This document shows, in pieces, positions 30,182 to 38,384 of a stretch of 64,000 nt of DNA. The stretch comes from Pseudoclavibacter terrae. GTDB taxonomy: Bacteria > Actinomycetota > Actinomycetes > Actinomycetales > Microbacteriaceae. Where the stretch lies: assembly GCF_008831075.1 (NCBI RefSeq), contig NZ_WBJX01000002.1, forward strand, positions 1 through 64,000, read 5' to 3'. Under the pieces are notes generated by a model, which did not search any database, had not been told where the DNA came from, and saw only the letters and a program-made list of their open reading frames with translations. Numbering within the stretch: position 1 is the stretch's first letter; every line of letters starts with the position of its first letter. The translations under genes and the position numbers were made by a program.

Positions 30182-30245
30182 CTCGAACGTTTCGAGACTC
30201 AGAGTACAACGCTTCGATTGCTGAAATATTTCCGTGGCGTAAGGT
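30182..30245. promoter_or_regulatory. divergent SDR/MarR promoters and operator
   Basis: A perfect inverted repeat CTCGAA-N3-TTCGAG lies at 30182-30196. TACTCT on the - strand (30206 to 30201) is a candidate -10 for the SDR gene, placing the repeat at its transcription start. For marR, TTGCTG (30218-30223) and TAAGGT (30240-30245) are spaced 16 bp, 7 nt before the ATG, so the transcript looks leaderless. Confidence 0.5.
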
Positions 30246-30252
30246 ACTGAAT

Positions 30253-30660
30253 ATGGATTCGCTGGAACGGGCGATGCGTGCCGTCTACGAAACCGCGCAG
30301 AGCACCAATGTGGCTGCTGAGCGGGAGCTCGAAGCGCTCGGATTGACCTTCGCGACCGCGCAGGCGCTCTGGGCGATCGACCCCGACCGTGAGCCGCCCG
30401 CCATGAAGGAGCTCGCGACGAAGCTGCACTGCAACGCGTCGAACCTCACCTTCGTCTCGGATCGTCTCGTCGACCGCGGCCTGGTCGAGCGGCGGGAGAG
30501 CGAGCATGACCGGCGTTCGCGGGTGGTCACGTTGACGGCCGAGGGCAAGCGCGTTCGCAAGCTCGCGATCGCGGCGCTCAAGCGCGCCTCGCCACTCGCC
30601 GGCTGCTCGAGCACCGAACTGAAGGCGATCGCGAAGAGCTTGAGTGCGCACGGCCTCTGA
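30253..30660 (+). CDS. MarR family transcriptional regulator
   Basis: A 135-residue winged-helix protein: PAMKELATKLHCNASNLTFV is the recognition region and DRRSRVVTLTAEGKRVRK is the wing typical of MarR. It probably represses the divergent SDR gene and itself through the CTCGAA palindrome. Its stop is overlapped by the MpaB-like gene, so that gene is likely part of the regulon. Confidence 0.9.
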   Translation: MDSLERAMRAVYETAQSTNVAAERELEALGLTFATAQALWAIDPDREPPAMKELATKLHCNASNLTFVSDRLVDRGLVERRESEHDRRSRVVTLTAEGKRVRKLAIAALKRASPLAGCSSTELKAIAKSLSAHGL

Positions 30661-31543
30661 CGCCGGGACCGGGGCGGCGGAGGGCGCAGCCTCGTCTGAG
30701 CGGTGGACGGCGGCGTCCGTCGACGACCTCGTCTGCATCGAGCTCCCGCGCAGCTCGCGCCTCCTGGCCCTGACGATGGGGGCGGCGAACGTCATCATGC
30801 AGCTCTCCAACCCTGCCGTGGGGCAGGGCGTCGCGCACAGCCGGGTGCGCAGCGGACGGCTCGACGTGCATCCCATCAAGCGCACCAGGACAACGCTGAG
30901 CTACCTCGCGGTGGCCGTCCTCGGCACGCCGGACGAACGCCGCGCGTACCGCAGGGCGGTCACGCGCCAGCACGCGCAGGTCCGCTCCGACCGCGACCCT
31001 CGCGCGACCGAGGAGTACTCGGCGCTCTGGGTCGACCTGCAGAAGTGGGTGGCCGCGTGCCTGTTCGTCGGCTCCCGCGACGTGCTCGACCTCGTCGAGG
31101 GCCCGCAGTCGGCTGAGGTCGCTGAACGCTTCCTGCTCGAAGGTCGCGTGTTCGGCACGACCCTGCAGATGCCGCCGGCAGTCTGGCCCGGCAGCCTGGT
31201 CGCGTTTGACGCGTACTGGAACGCGGAAACCGCGAAGCTCCGCGTCGACGACGAGGTGCGCTCCTACCTGCTCGACGTCGCACGGCTCGGGTTCGCGGCC
31301 GGAGTGCTGCCCGAGCGGATGCGGGCCTGGCATCAGCGGCTCACGATCGGCTTCCTGCCTCCGGAGTTCCGGCGCGCGCTGCGAGTGCGGTGGACTGACA
31401 AGGACGAGGAGTGGTTCGTGCGCCAGCGGGCGCGGCTCGTGCGCGTCGAGAGGGCGCTGCCGCTCGCCGCGTCCAGCCTCGTCTACCGGCTCCTCCTCGC
31501 CGACGTGCGCCGACGCATCCGACGCGGCCAGCCGCTCGTCTGA
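30644..31543 (+). CDS. oxygenase MpaB family protein (DUF2236)
   Basis: A 299-residue protein of the MpaB/latex-clearing-protein-like heme family. A conserved His lies in TRQHAQVRSDRDP, followed by YSALWVDLQKWVAACLF, the usual family layout. Members include rubber oxygenase and fungal MpaB; most bacterial members have unknown substrates. GTG 30644 overlaps the marR end by 17 nt; this start is likely but not certain. No signal peptide is visible. Confidence 0.8.
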   Translation: MRTASDAGTGAAEGAASSERWTAASVDDLVCIELPRSSRLLALTMGAANVIMQLSNPAVGQGVAHSRVRSGRLDVHPIKRTRTTLSYLAVAVLGTPDERRAYRRAVTRQHAQVRSDRDPRATEEYSALWVDLQKWVAACLFVGSRDVLDLVEGPQSAEVAERFLLEGRVFGTTLQMPPAVWPGSLVAFDAYWNAETAKLRVDDEVRSYLLDVARLGFAAGVLPERMRAWHQRLTIGFLPPEFRRALRVRWTDKDEEWFVRQRARLVRVERALPLAASSLVYRLLLADVRRRIRRGQPLV

Positions 31544-31656
31544 CCAGCCGCAGGGCCGTCAGGCGTCACCTCGGCCCAGGGCGTGCACAGTCTCCCGACG
31601 CGCGAACGTAACCTGGCGTCCACACGCCCGTAGCAGGGCCCCTTCAGGCTCACAGC

Positions 31657-33939
31657 ATGACCACCCGAGTAGACCCGTTCATCGGCACAGAGCCCACCGC
31701 GCTGCCGCCGCAGACGGGCCTCGCCGCGACCTGGTGGTGGCCGAAGCCGCAGATCGGCAACACGCACCCCGGTGCCACCTATCCGCTCGGCATGGTGTCG
31801 GCCTGCGCCTACTCCGGCGCGTACCCCACGGGCTACGGCCGCTACGACCTCAGCCTCGAGGGCGTGCCCGAGACGATCTACGACCGGTCGCTCGCCTCCG
31901 GCTTCACCCACTTCCAGCAGTCGGGCACCGGGGCGATCCGCAAGTACTACAACTACTTTCGCGTCACGCCGATGACCGAGCCGCTCGACGTGCTCGGCCG
32001 CACCTGGTCGCTCGACGACGAGGACGCCTCGCCCGGCTACTACGCTGCGACGCTCGGCAACGGGATCCGCGCCGAGATCACCGTCGGCCCCAAGAGTGCG
32101 GTGCACCGGTACACGTTCCCCAAGCACGCCAGCGCGCGAGTCGTGATCGACTTCTCGCTCGGCGGCCTCGCCATTCCCTACGGAGCCACGGTGCCGCTGC
32201 GCGCCCACCTCGAGACGGTCAGGCCGGGCGTCGCGACGGGCGAGATCGTGGCCGAGGGTGCCCCGCTCGCCGTGCACATCGAGTGCGACACGCCCCAGTG
32301 GCGACAGCTGCTCTGGCACGACCGACGCCTCATGCCCGGCGGCACTCGCCTCGACTTCGACCACATCCGCCCCACCACGCTGCGCCCGTTCGGCCTCATG
32401 TGGGCAGGCCCCAGCGAGGAAGGGCAGGTCGTCGAGGTGCGTATCGGCTTCTCGCTCCGCGGCGTCGAGCAGGCCGAGCAGAACCTCAGAGACGACTGCG
32501 GCGGCGGGGAGGGCACGTTCGCCGACCGGCTCGCCGAGACCGAACGCGATTGGCAGAGCCTGCTCGACGAGATCGACGTCGACACTGCCTCGACCGAGCG
32601 CGAGACGGTCTTCTCGACCGCCCTGTACCACTCCTTCGTGAAGCCATCGTTCGCGCTCAACGAGAGCCCCTTCTGGCCGAGCGACGGCCCCTTCGTCTTC
32701 GACCTCTCCACGATGTGGGACATCTACCGCACCCAGCTGCCCCTCCTCACCGCGCTGCGCCCCGACAAAGCCGTCGAGCTCGCCAACGCGCTCCTCACCA
32801 TCTGCGAAGAGGAGGGCAACTTCCCGATCGGCTACCGCATGGCCAAGGGCAGCGACCGCTTCTCCCGACAGGGCAGCGCGCTCGCGCACACCTTCCTCGC
32901 CGACCTCTGCCAGCTCGGACTGCCCGGCATCGACTGGGACTGGGCGCTCGTGCACATGGCCGACGACCTGCGGCGCACCTACGGCGAGGAGTTCCTGCTG
33001 CGCGGCGTGGCTCATCCCATCACCCACACGCTCGACCTCGCGTTCGGCTACTGGTGCACGGCCCGCGTCGCCGCCCGCGTCGGCGACCTGCAGCTCGTGC
33101 AGCAGCTCGAGAGGCGCGCGGGGCAGTGGAAAGGCGCGTTCGACCCAGAGACGGGCCTGCTCGTCGACTCGAACTTCTACGAGGGCTCCAAGCACAACTA
33201 CTCGTTCCGCATCCTCCACGACATGGCGGGGCGGATGCAGCTGAGCGGCGGGCGGGAGGGCTTCGTCGCGCAGCTCGACGAGTTCTTCGGCTACGGCGCC
33301 CCGCCCGTGAAGCAGCCTGGACGCTCGCCTGGCATCGACGAGCTCGCCGCCGGCTACGCGCTCGGCCGCTTCGAGGGCCTCAACAACGAGCCGGACATGG
33401 AGGCCCCCTGGGCGTACCACTACGCCGGGCGGCCCGACCGCACCGCTGAGATCGTGCACGCCGTCATCACCCAGCAGTACGCGACCGGGCGGGGCGGCCT
33501 GCCCGGCAACGACGACTCCGGCGGCCTCAGCTCCTGGTACGTCTGGGCCTCGCTCGGGCTGTTCCCCGTCGCAGGCCAGGCGAGCTTCCTCGTCAACGCC
33601 CCGGCCTTCGCCGAATCGTCGCTCGCGGTCTACGGCGAACGCTTCCGCATCACCACGACCGGCTTCCGTGAGCCGACCCACGGCGGCCCGGTGCAATACG
33701 TGCAAAGCGCCCACCTCGACGGGCGACCGCTCGCTCGCAGCTGGCTCTCCCCGAGCGAGCTCATGGCCGCGCAGGAGCTGCATCTCGAGCTCGGGCCCGA
33801 GCCGAGCGACTGGGGAACCCGCGAACAGGACCTCCCCACCTCGTTCCCAGCCCCAGCATCCACCCCACCCACCTCACCCGCACCACCACCCACCGTCGGC
33901 GGTCCGCCGTCGGCACCAACCCCGGGAGGACCCTCATGA
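31657..33939 (+). CDS. GH92 family glycoside hydrolase, no signal peptide
   Basis: A 760-residue protein with the GH92 alpha-mannosidase architecture: an N-terminal beta-sandwich (VDPFIGTE, GNTHPGA, SGFTHFQQSG) and an alpha/alpha barrel with NNEPDMEAPWAYHYAGRPD and GNDDSGGLSSWY (617-628), where GH92 places its metal and base residues. Known GH92 enzymes are Ca-dependent exo-mannosidases and are usually secreted. This one starts MTTRVDPFIG without a signal peptide and so should act in the cytoplasm. The last 35 residues are Pro/Ser rich. It is coupled by ATGA to a glycosyltransferase. Confidence 0.88.
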   Translation: MTTRVDPFIGTEPTALPPQTGLAATWWWPKPQIGNTHPGATYPLGMVSACAYSGAYPTGYGRYDLSLEGVPETIYDRSLASGFTHFQQSGTGAIRKYYNYFRVTPMTEPLDVLGRTWSLDDEDASPGYYAATLGNGIRAEITVGPKSAVHRYTFPKHASARVVIDFSLGGLAIPYGATVPLRAHLETVRPGVATGEIVAEGAPLAVHIECDTPQWRQLLWHDRRLMPGGTRLDFDHIRPTTLRPFGLMWAGPSEEGQVVEVRIGFSLRGVEQAEQNLRDDCGGGEGTFADRLAETERDWQSLLDEIDVDTASTERETVFSTALYHSFVKPSFALNESPFWPSDGPFVFDLSTMWDIYRTQLPLLTALRPDKAVELANALLTICEEEGNFPIGYRMAKGSDRFSRQGSALAHTFLADLCQLGLPGIDWDWALVHMADDLRRTYGEEFLLRGVAHPITHTLDLAFGYWCTARVAARVGDLQLVQQLERRAGQWKGAFDPETGLLVDSNFYEGSKHNYSFRILHDMAGRMQLSGGREGFVAQLDEFFGYGAPPVKQPGRSPGIDELAAGYALGRFEGLNNEPDMEAPWAYHYAGRPDRTAEIVHAVITQQYATGRGGLPGNDDSGGLSSWYVWASLGLFPVAGQASFLVNAPAFAESSLAVYGERFRITTTGFREPTHGGPVQYVQSAHLDGRPLARSWLSPSELMAAQELHLELGPEPSDWGTREQDLPTSFPAPASTPPTSPAPPPTVGGPPSAPTPGGPS

Positions 33940-35225
33940 ACAAGATCCAGCACCGCCTCGTGATCGTCGTCCGCGCCGATCCGGTCATCTGCGGACACTC
34001 AGTCGAAGCCCGCAACCTCGCCGAAGCCGCGCGCCTGCGCGGCTTCGACGAAGTCCGCATCGTCACGTGGCCCATCGAGCGTCTCCAAGCGGCAGGGCTG
34101 CCGCTCAAGCCGCTCGAGACCGTCATGCCATACAGCGCCGGCATCTTCGTCGACCGCCCAGCCCCCGTCGGCGACTACAAGGTGCCAGACGGCCGCTACC
34201 TCGCCGGCCTCGTCGGGCGCCTCGTCGAGCTCTTCACCGACGGCGTCCCGACCGTATGCATGTCGCTGTACCTCAGCCCGCACACGCTCGCCGTGGCCGA
34301 GGCGCTCACCGTCGCGCGCTCGACGGGCCTCCCCGTCAACGTGACCACCATCGCGGAGGCCGTCGGCTCCGACGTCACCAACGTCGTCAAGCACGCCGTC
34401 GAGGAGGGCCGCCTCGGGGCCGCCGCCCACATCCTCTCCGCGTACCTGTCGCAGGACGTCTGCGTCGCCGTCTCCGAGTACACCCGCGACCTCATCGTGG
34501 GAGAGGCGGCGAAGGTGGACGCGCAGCACGGCACCCGCTATGCGCCACAGTGCGAAGACCGCATCGAGATCTCCTACCCGGCCATCGACTCGAGCGCCTA
34601 CGTCGGGCTCGCGGACGCCGACATCACCGCCGCCGTCGAGGCGCGCGGACTCACGCGCGACAGGTACGTCATGTTCCTGTCGCGGCTCACCGAGGCGAAG
34701 GGCGTCGAGGACCTCATCGCGGGCTTCGAGCAGTCCCGAGTCGCCGACGACCCCGAGATCCAGCTCGTCATCGCCGGACGCGGCCCGCAGGCCGAGGAGC
34801 TCAAGGCCATCGGGGCGGCCTCGCCGCTCGCGCACCGCATCCACTTCCTCGAAGACGTGGGCGACGCGGAGAAGCCGTTCCTCATGGCAGGCTGCGCCGC
34901 GTTCGTGCTGCCCACGAAGCCCCGCCCCGAGTTCATCGAGACCTTCGGCATCGCGCTCGCGGAGAAAATGCTCGCCGGTGGCGGCCCGGTCATCACGACC
35001 GTCACGGGAGGCGTAGGTGAGGCAGTCGGGGACCATGCCCTCATCGTGCCCGTCAACAGCCCGTCGTCGATCGCCGAGGCGATCAACACGGCCGTGCTCG
35101 AGACGAGCGCCGCCGAGCGCCGACTGCTCGCCGTCCAGGCGAGGGACTACGCACTGCAGTTCGACCGGCTGGCCGTGTTCGACAAGCTCTTCGACCGGCT
35201 GCCGCGGGCGGCGCTCGCGGCCTGA
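33936..35225 (+). CDS. GT4-type glycosyltransferase
   Basis: A 429-residue GT-B fold enzyme. The C-terminal half shows LSRLTEAKGVEDLI (start of the donor domain) and the EX7E motif, Glu335 and Glu343, in FIETFGIALAE, typical of retaining group 1 transferases that use UDP- or GDP-sugars. No membrane segments. The coupled GH92 gene suggests the pair makes and trims one mannose-type glycoconjugate or oligosaccharide; donor and acceptor are unknown. Confidence 0.88.
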   Translation: MNKIQHRLVIVVRADPVICGHSVEARNLAEAARLRGFDEVRIVTWPIERLQAAGLPLKPLETVMPYSAGIFVDRPAPVGDYKVPDGRYLAGLVGRLVELFTDGVPTVCMSLYLSPHTLAVAEALTVARSTGLPVNVTTIAEAVGSDVTNVVKHAVEEGRLGAAAHILSAYLSQDVCVAVSEYTRDLIVGEAAKVDAQHGTRYAPQCEDRIEISYPAIDSSAYVGLADADITAAVEARGLTRDRYVMFLSRLTEAKGVEDLIAGFEQSRVADDPEIQLVIAGRGPQAEELKAIGAASPLAHRIHFLEDVGDAEKPFLMAGCAAFVLPTKPRPEFIETFGIALAEKMLAGGGPVITTVTGGVGEAVGDHALIVPVNSPSSIAEAINTAVLETSAAERRLLAVQARDYALQFDRLAVFDKLFDRLPRAALAA

Positions 35226-35261
35226 GTCGACGGGCCGGGGTGCGCTCGTCTGCCGACGTGA

Positions 35262-35343
35262 CCTGTCCAACTTCAGTGCGATGTCGGTCAGCCCGGCGCT
35301 CCTGGGGGCGATCCGAGCCGATATCGCACTGAAGTTGGACAGG
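35262..35343. repeat. dispersed hairpin element, family 1, copy A
   Basis: Left arm 35262-35287 and right arm 35318-35343 are reverse complements over 25 of 26 bp (arm starts CCTGTCCAACTTCAGTGCG). The 30-nt loop contains CTGGGGGCG. Copy B lies at 62308-62388 and aligns without gaps over 81 bp with paired base changes. It sits between two convergent genes. Confidence 0.9.
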
Positions 35344-35408
35344 CCCTTGGGTGCATGCCTCGTGCTGTGCCGCCTGCACGGCTCGGCCGGCGGCATGCGC
35401 GCGTCGCG

Positions 35409-35894
35409 CTACGCGGCGAGGAGCGCGTCGAGCTTCTCGTAGCCGTCGCGCACGCCGTGCTCCATGCCGCTCGCCACCAGGCCGTCACGCATCTGGAAGG
35501 ACTCGAGCAGGCTCGTGCTCGTGACCCTCGTGCGGCCGCCCTCGAGCGGCTCGAACGCGATCGTCTCGAGCAGGACGCCGTCCGGGATCATCTCGAAGGT
35601 CTGCGTCTGCACGATGCGCTCGTTCTCGCGGATCTCGTGGAACGAGCCGAAGAAGCTCGCGATCTCCTCGCCGCCCTGCAGGTTCACCCAACGGTAGGCG
35701 CCTCCCGTGACGGCGTTCCAATGGTCGATGGTGGTGGAGACCTCGTGCGGGCCCACCCACTTCGTGAAGAGGTCGGGATCGACGAACGCGAAGAAGACCC
35801 GCTCAGGGGTGGCGTCGAACTCACGGACGACGGTGATGTTCGGGAGGTCCTCGCCGACGGTGACGACGGTGTCCTTGGCTGAGGTGGTGCTCAT
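35409..35894 (-). CDS. SRPBCC/AHSA1 family protein
   Basis: A 161-residue START-like fold protein (ITVVREFDATPERVFFAFVD at the N-terminus, TKWVGP, GGRTRVTSTSL). These form a hydrophobic ligand pocket; activity is usually unknown. ATG 35894 overlaps the ArsR stop (ATGA), giving the common ArsR-SRPBCC pair in which the regulator controls the operon. Confidence 0.88.
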   Translation of the reverse strand: MSTTSAKDTVVTVGEDLPNITVVREFDATPERVFFAFVDPDLFTKWVGPHEVSTTIDHWNAVTGGAYRWVNLQGGEEIASFFGSFHEIRENERIVQTQTFEMIPDGVLLETIAFEPLEGGRTRVTSTSLLESFQMRDGLVASGMEHGVRDGYEKLDALLAA

Positions 35895-36256
35895 GATGGT
35901 GTTCCTTTCTCGGGTGCTGCTGTGGGTGGGGTCTGGTCGGTCTGGGATTCGAGGAGCGCGTCGAGTCGGCGGAACCTGGCCTCGGCGGTCGCCTGGTAGC
36001 GCTCTATCCACTTGGTCATGAGGCTGAGGACCTCCGCTTCCAGGTGGCGGGGAGCGCGGACCGCGTCGCTCGTGCGGCTGACCAGTCCCGAATCCTCGAG
36101 AACGCGGAGGTGCTTCGAGATGGCCTGCACGGAGACGTCGTAGGGGGCTGCGAGCTCGCCGACCGTCGCGTCGCCATCGGCGAGCCTGGCGATGAGGTCT
36201 CGTCGAGTCGGGTCGGCGAGGGCGGCGAAGACGGGGGAGAGCGCGTCGTTGTCCAT
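35891..36256 (-). CDS. ArsR family transcriptional regulator
   Basis: A 121-residue winged-helix repressor (VFAALADPTRRDLIARLA, then VSVQAISKHLRVLEDSGLVS). No Cys metal ligands are seen, so it belongs to the non-metal ArsR group. ATG 36256 gives the standard N-terminus; upstream in-frame starts would cover the operators. Two TCAAC-N6-GTTGA operators lie just upstream. Confidence 0.9.
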   Translation of the reverse strand: MDNDALSPVFAALADPTRRDLIARLADGDATVGELAAPYDVSVQAISKHLRVLEDSGLVSRTSDAVRAPRHLEAEVLSLMTKWIERYQATAEARFRRLDALLESQTDQTPPTAAPEKGTPS

Positions 36257-36275
36257 GGCTCCTCGGGTGGTTTCG

Positions 36276-36339
36276 TCAACCAGATGGTTGATGAGCCCAG
36301 TCTGCGACTGGGTCGGGCTCTTGTCAACCACTGCGTTGA
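36276..36339 (-). promoter_or_regulatory. ArsR promoter with two operators
   Basis: Inverted repeats TCAAC-N6-GTTGA lie at 36276-36291 and 36324-36339, 48 bp apart. On the - strand TTGACA (36327 to 36322) is a clear -35 box inside the upstream operator. The downstream operator covers the predicted start region. The -10 (CAGACT) is weak. Confidence 0.65.
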
Positions 36340-36362
36340 TGACTTCCAGGGAGGTTGCAGGA

Positions 36363-36923
36363 TCAGGTGCGGACGACGGCGCGGGCCGCCTCGAGCGCGT
36401 CCGTCGCCGCGCGGGTGTCGACGCGCGCGATCGTGAGTGCACCGACGACCGCCGCCGTCACCAGGGTCCCCGTCTCGCGGGGGCGGCCGAGCGCGGCGGT
36501 GCCGCGAAGGATCGCGCGCTCGAGAGTCGCTCGGTAGTCGGTGATGGTGTCGCGAACTGCGGGGTCCTGTCCCAGTGAGCTCGCGGCGGTGGCGAGCAGC
36601 AGGCAGCCGCGCACGTCGTCTCTCTGGCCCTGTGCGGCGACGGCTGCCGAGAGTCTCGCAAGGTAGTCGTCGAGGGCGGATGCGGAGACCGGTTCGGCCA
36701 GCAGCGGTGCGAGCAGGGGGTGCACGACGTCGTCGAGATAGCTCTGCGCGGCCGCGTCGAAGAGCCCTCGCTTGCTGCCGAAGGTGTTGTAGATGCTCGA
36801 CCGACTCAGACCTGTTGCGGCCTCGATGTCGGCAGTCGAGGCCGAGTCGTACCCTCGGCGCCAGAAGAGGGTGCGTGCGCCCTGGATCGCGTCGCTCAAC
36901 TCGAAGCTCTTCGTGCGTGCCAT
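36363..36923 (-). CDS. TetR family transcriptional regulator
   Basis: A 186-residue repressor. The HTH is in residues about 10-50 (GYDSASTADIEAATGLSRSS, then IYNTFGSKRGLF). The C-terminal helical domain (RGCLLLATAASSLG) matches the TetR_C group that senses small organic molecules. It is divergent from the DUF1304 gene, with an operator between them. Confidence 0.9.
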   Translation of the reverse strand: MARTKSFELSDAIQGARTLFWRRGYDSASTADIEAATGLSRSSIYNTFGSKRGLFDAAAQSYLDDVVHPLLAPLLAEPVSASALDDYLARLSAAVAAQGQRDDVRGCLLLATAASSLGQDPAVRDTITDYRATLERAILRGTAALGRPRETGTLVTAAVVGALTIARVDTRAATDALEAARAVVRT

Positions 36924-36937
36924 CTGACCTCCGATAC

Positions 36938-36953
36938 TGTAACGTTCGTTTCA
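36938..36953. promoter_or_regulatory. TetR operator candidate
   Basis: TGTAACG-TT-CGTTTCA is a 16-bp imperfect palindrome (6 of 7 pairs) in the 55-bp divergent gap. TACAGT on the - strand (36941 to 36936) may be the tetR -10. Confidence 0.5.
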
Positions 36954-36978
36954 GAATACACCGATCTAGGAGCTCCTC

Positions 36979-37383
36979 GTGCTTGTCGCCGCCCTCGTCT
37001 TCGCCGCTCTCGCGGCCCTCGTGCACGTCTACATCTTCATCCTCGAATCCCTCAGGTGGACCGCCGAATCGACCCGGAGAACGTTCGGCATCCCGTCGCT
37101 CGAGGTCGCAGAGACCACGAAGTCCCTGGCCTTCAACCAGGGCTTCTACAACCTGTTCCTCGCGATCATGGCCGGCGTCGGGGTCGTGCTCACGCTCGCC
37201 GGCCACCCAGCGGTCGGCGCGACCCTGATCTTCGCCGGCGCCGGATCCATGCTGCTCGCCGCCCTGGTGCTCATCACGAGCGACCGCACGAAGCTGCGCG
37301 CCGGCGGCGTCCAGGGGAGCTTCCCCCTCCTCGCCGTGGTGCTCCTCGGCATCGCCGCAGCCACCGGCGCACTCGCGGCCTGA
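36979..37383 (+). CDS. DUF1304 family membrane protein
   Basis: A 134-residue protein with four hydrophobic segments (residues about 3-21, 50-73, 80-100, 115-133) and the family segment HVYIFILESLRW. GTG 36979 follows AGGAG by 6 nt. DUF1304 genes are often next to TetR regulators; the function is unknown. Confidence 0.87.
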   Translation: MLVAALVFAALAALVHVYIFILESLRWTAESTRRTFGIPSLEVAETTKSLAFNQGFYNLFLAIMAGVGVVLTLAGHPAVGATLIFAGAGSMLLAALVLITSDRTKLRAGGVQGSFPLLAVVLLGIAAATGALAA

Positions 37384-37410
37384 GCCGGGGTTCCCCGCCA
37401 GCCGAGCAGG

Positions 37411-37416
37411 TACCCT
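37411..37416 (+). promoter_or_regulatory. -10 box, leaderless-type promoter of the moaB operon
   Basis: TACCCT ends 6 nt before ATG 37423, with no Shine-Dalgarno sequence between. Confidence 0.45.
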
Positions 37417-37422
37417 CGACCC

Positions 37423-37965
37423 ATGCAGGAAGCGTCCCTCGAGCGGCAAGCATCGAACCACGAACAGCAGGCGGCGATCGCCGTCATCACGGTCTCCGAC
37501 CGCTCGGCTCGGGGCGAGCGCGAGGACCTCTCCGGTCCGGCGACGATCGAAGCACTCGCGAGGCACGGGTACACGGCGGCCACCCTGTCGGTCGTCCCGG
37601 ACGGCGCGACCGTCGTGCGCGACGCCATCGCCCACGCAGCGGATGCCGGCGCGCAGCTCATCGTCACGCTCGGCGGCACCGGGCTCTCGCCGCGCGACGA
37701 GACACCGGAGGCCACCTGGCCGCTGATCACGCGTGAGCTGCCCGGCATCGCCGAAGCACTCAGGGCCACAGCCCGCGACCGGGTGCCGACCGCGATCCTC
37801 TCGCGCGGTCTCGCCGGCATCATCGACCGACCTGGCCGTGGAGCGCCGAGCCTCGTCGTGAACCTCGCGGGCTCACCCGGCGCGGCCCGCGACGGCGTCG
37901 CGCTGCTGGCGCCCCTCATCCCGCACATCCTCGACCAGCTGCGTGGCGGAGACCACCCTTCGTGA
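37423..37965 (+). CDS. moaB: MogA/MoaB family molybdopterin adenylyltransferase
   Basis: A 180-residue protein that adenylylates molybdopterin before molybdenum insertion. Family motifs are VITVSDRSARGEREDLSGP and LGGTGLSPRDETPEA, plus LVVNLAGSPGAARDGV. It opens the moaB-moaE-moaA operon, coupled by GTGA to moaE. The MogA and MoaB names are hard to separate by sequence. Confidence 0.93.
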   Translation: MQEASLERQASNHEQQAAIAVITVSDRSARGEREDLSGPATIEALARHGYTAATLSVVPDGATVVRDAIAHAADAGAQLIVTLGGTGLSPRDETPEATWPLITRELPGIAEALRATARDRVPTAILSRGLAGIIDRPGRGAPSLVVNLAGSPGAARDGVALLAPLIPHILDQLRGGDHPS

Positions 37966-38384
37966 CTGGCACCCCCATCGCCCGCGTGACCACCGACGAG
38001 CTCCAACTCGCCGCGCACCTCGCCGCCGTGGACGACCCCCGAGCGGGCGCCGTCGTGACGTTCGTCGGGCAGATCCGAGACCACGACCCGGAGGCGACCG
38101 GCCGCGTCGTCTCGCTCGACTACACCGCGCACCCAGACGCCGAGCGGGTGCTCGAGGGGCTCGTCGCCCGCCACGCTCGAGACGGCGTGCGGGTGGCCGT
38201 GAGCCACCGGATCGGGCACCTCGAGGTCGGCGACATCGCCCTCATCGCCTGCGTCTCCAGCGCCCACCGCGGCGAGGCCTACGACGTGAGCCGCGCCCTC
38301 GTCGAGGACGTGAAGTCCGAGGTGCCGATCTGGAAGCAGCAGCACGAGGCCGACGGCGCAGCATCCTGGGTCGGGCTGCCATGA
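37962..38384 (+). CDS. moaE: molybdopterin synthase large subunit MoaE
   Basis: A 140-residue catalytic subunit that moves sulfur from MoaD thiocarboxylate to cyclic pyranopterin. GAVVTFVGQIRDHD, VAVSHRIGHLEVGD and the lysines in VKSEVPIWKQQ form the active site. GTG start overlaps moaB, and ATGA overlaps moaA. Its partner MoaD is encoded on the opposite strand at 39557-39805. Confidence 0.95.
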   Translation: MTGTPIARVTTDELQLAAHLAAVDDPRAGAVVTFVGQIRDHDPEATGRVVSLDYTAHPDAERVLEGLVARHARDGVRVAVSHRIGHLEVGDIALIACVSSAHRGEAYDVSRALVEDVKSEVPIWKQQHEADGAASWVGLP

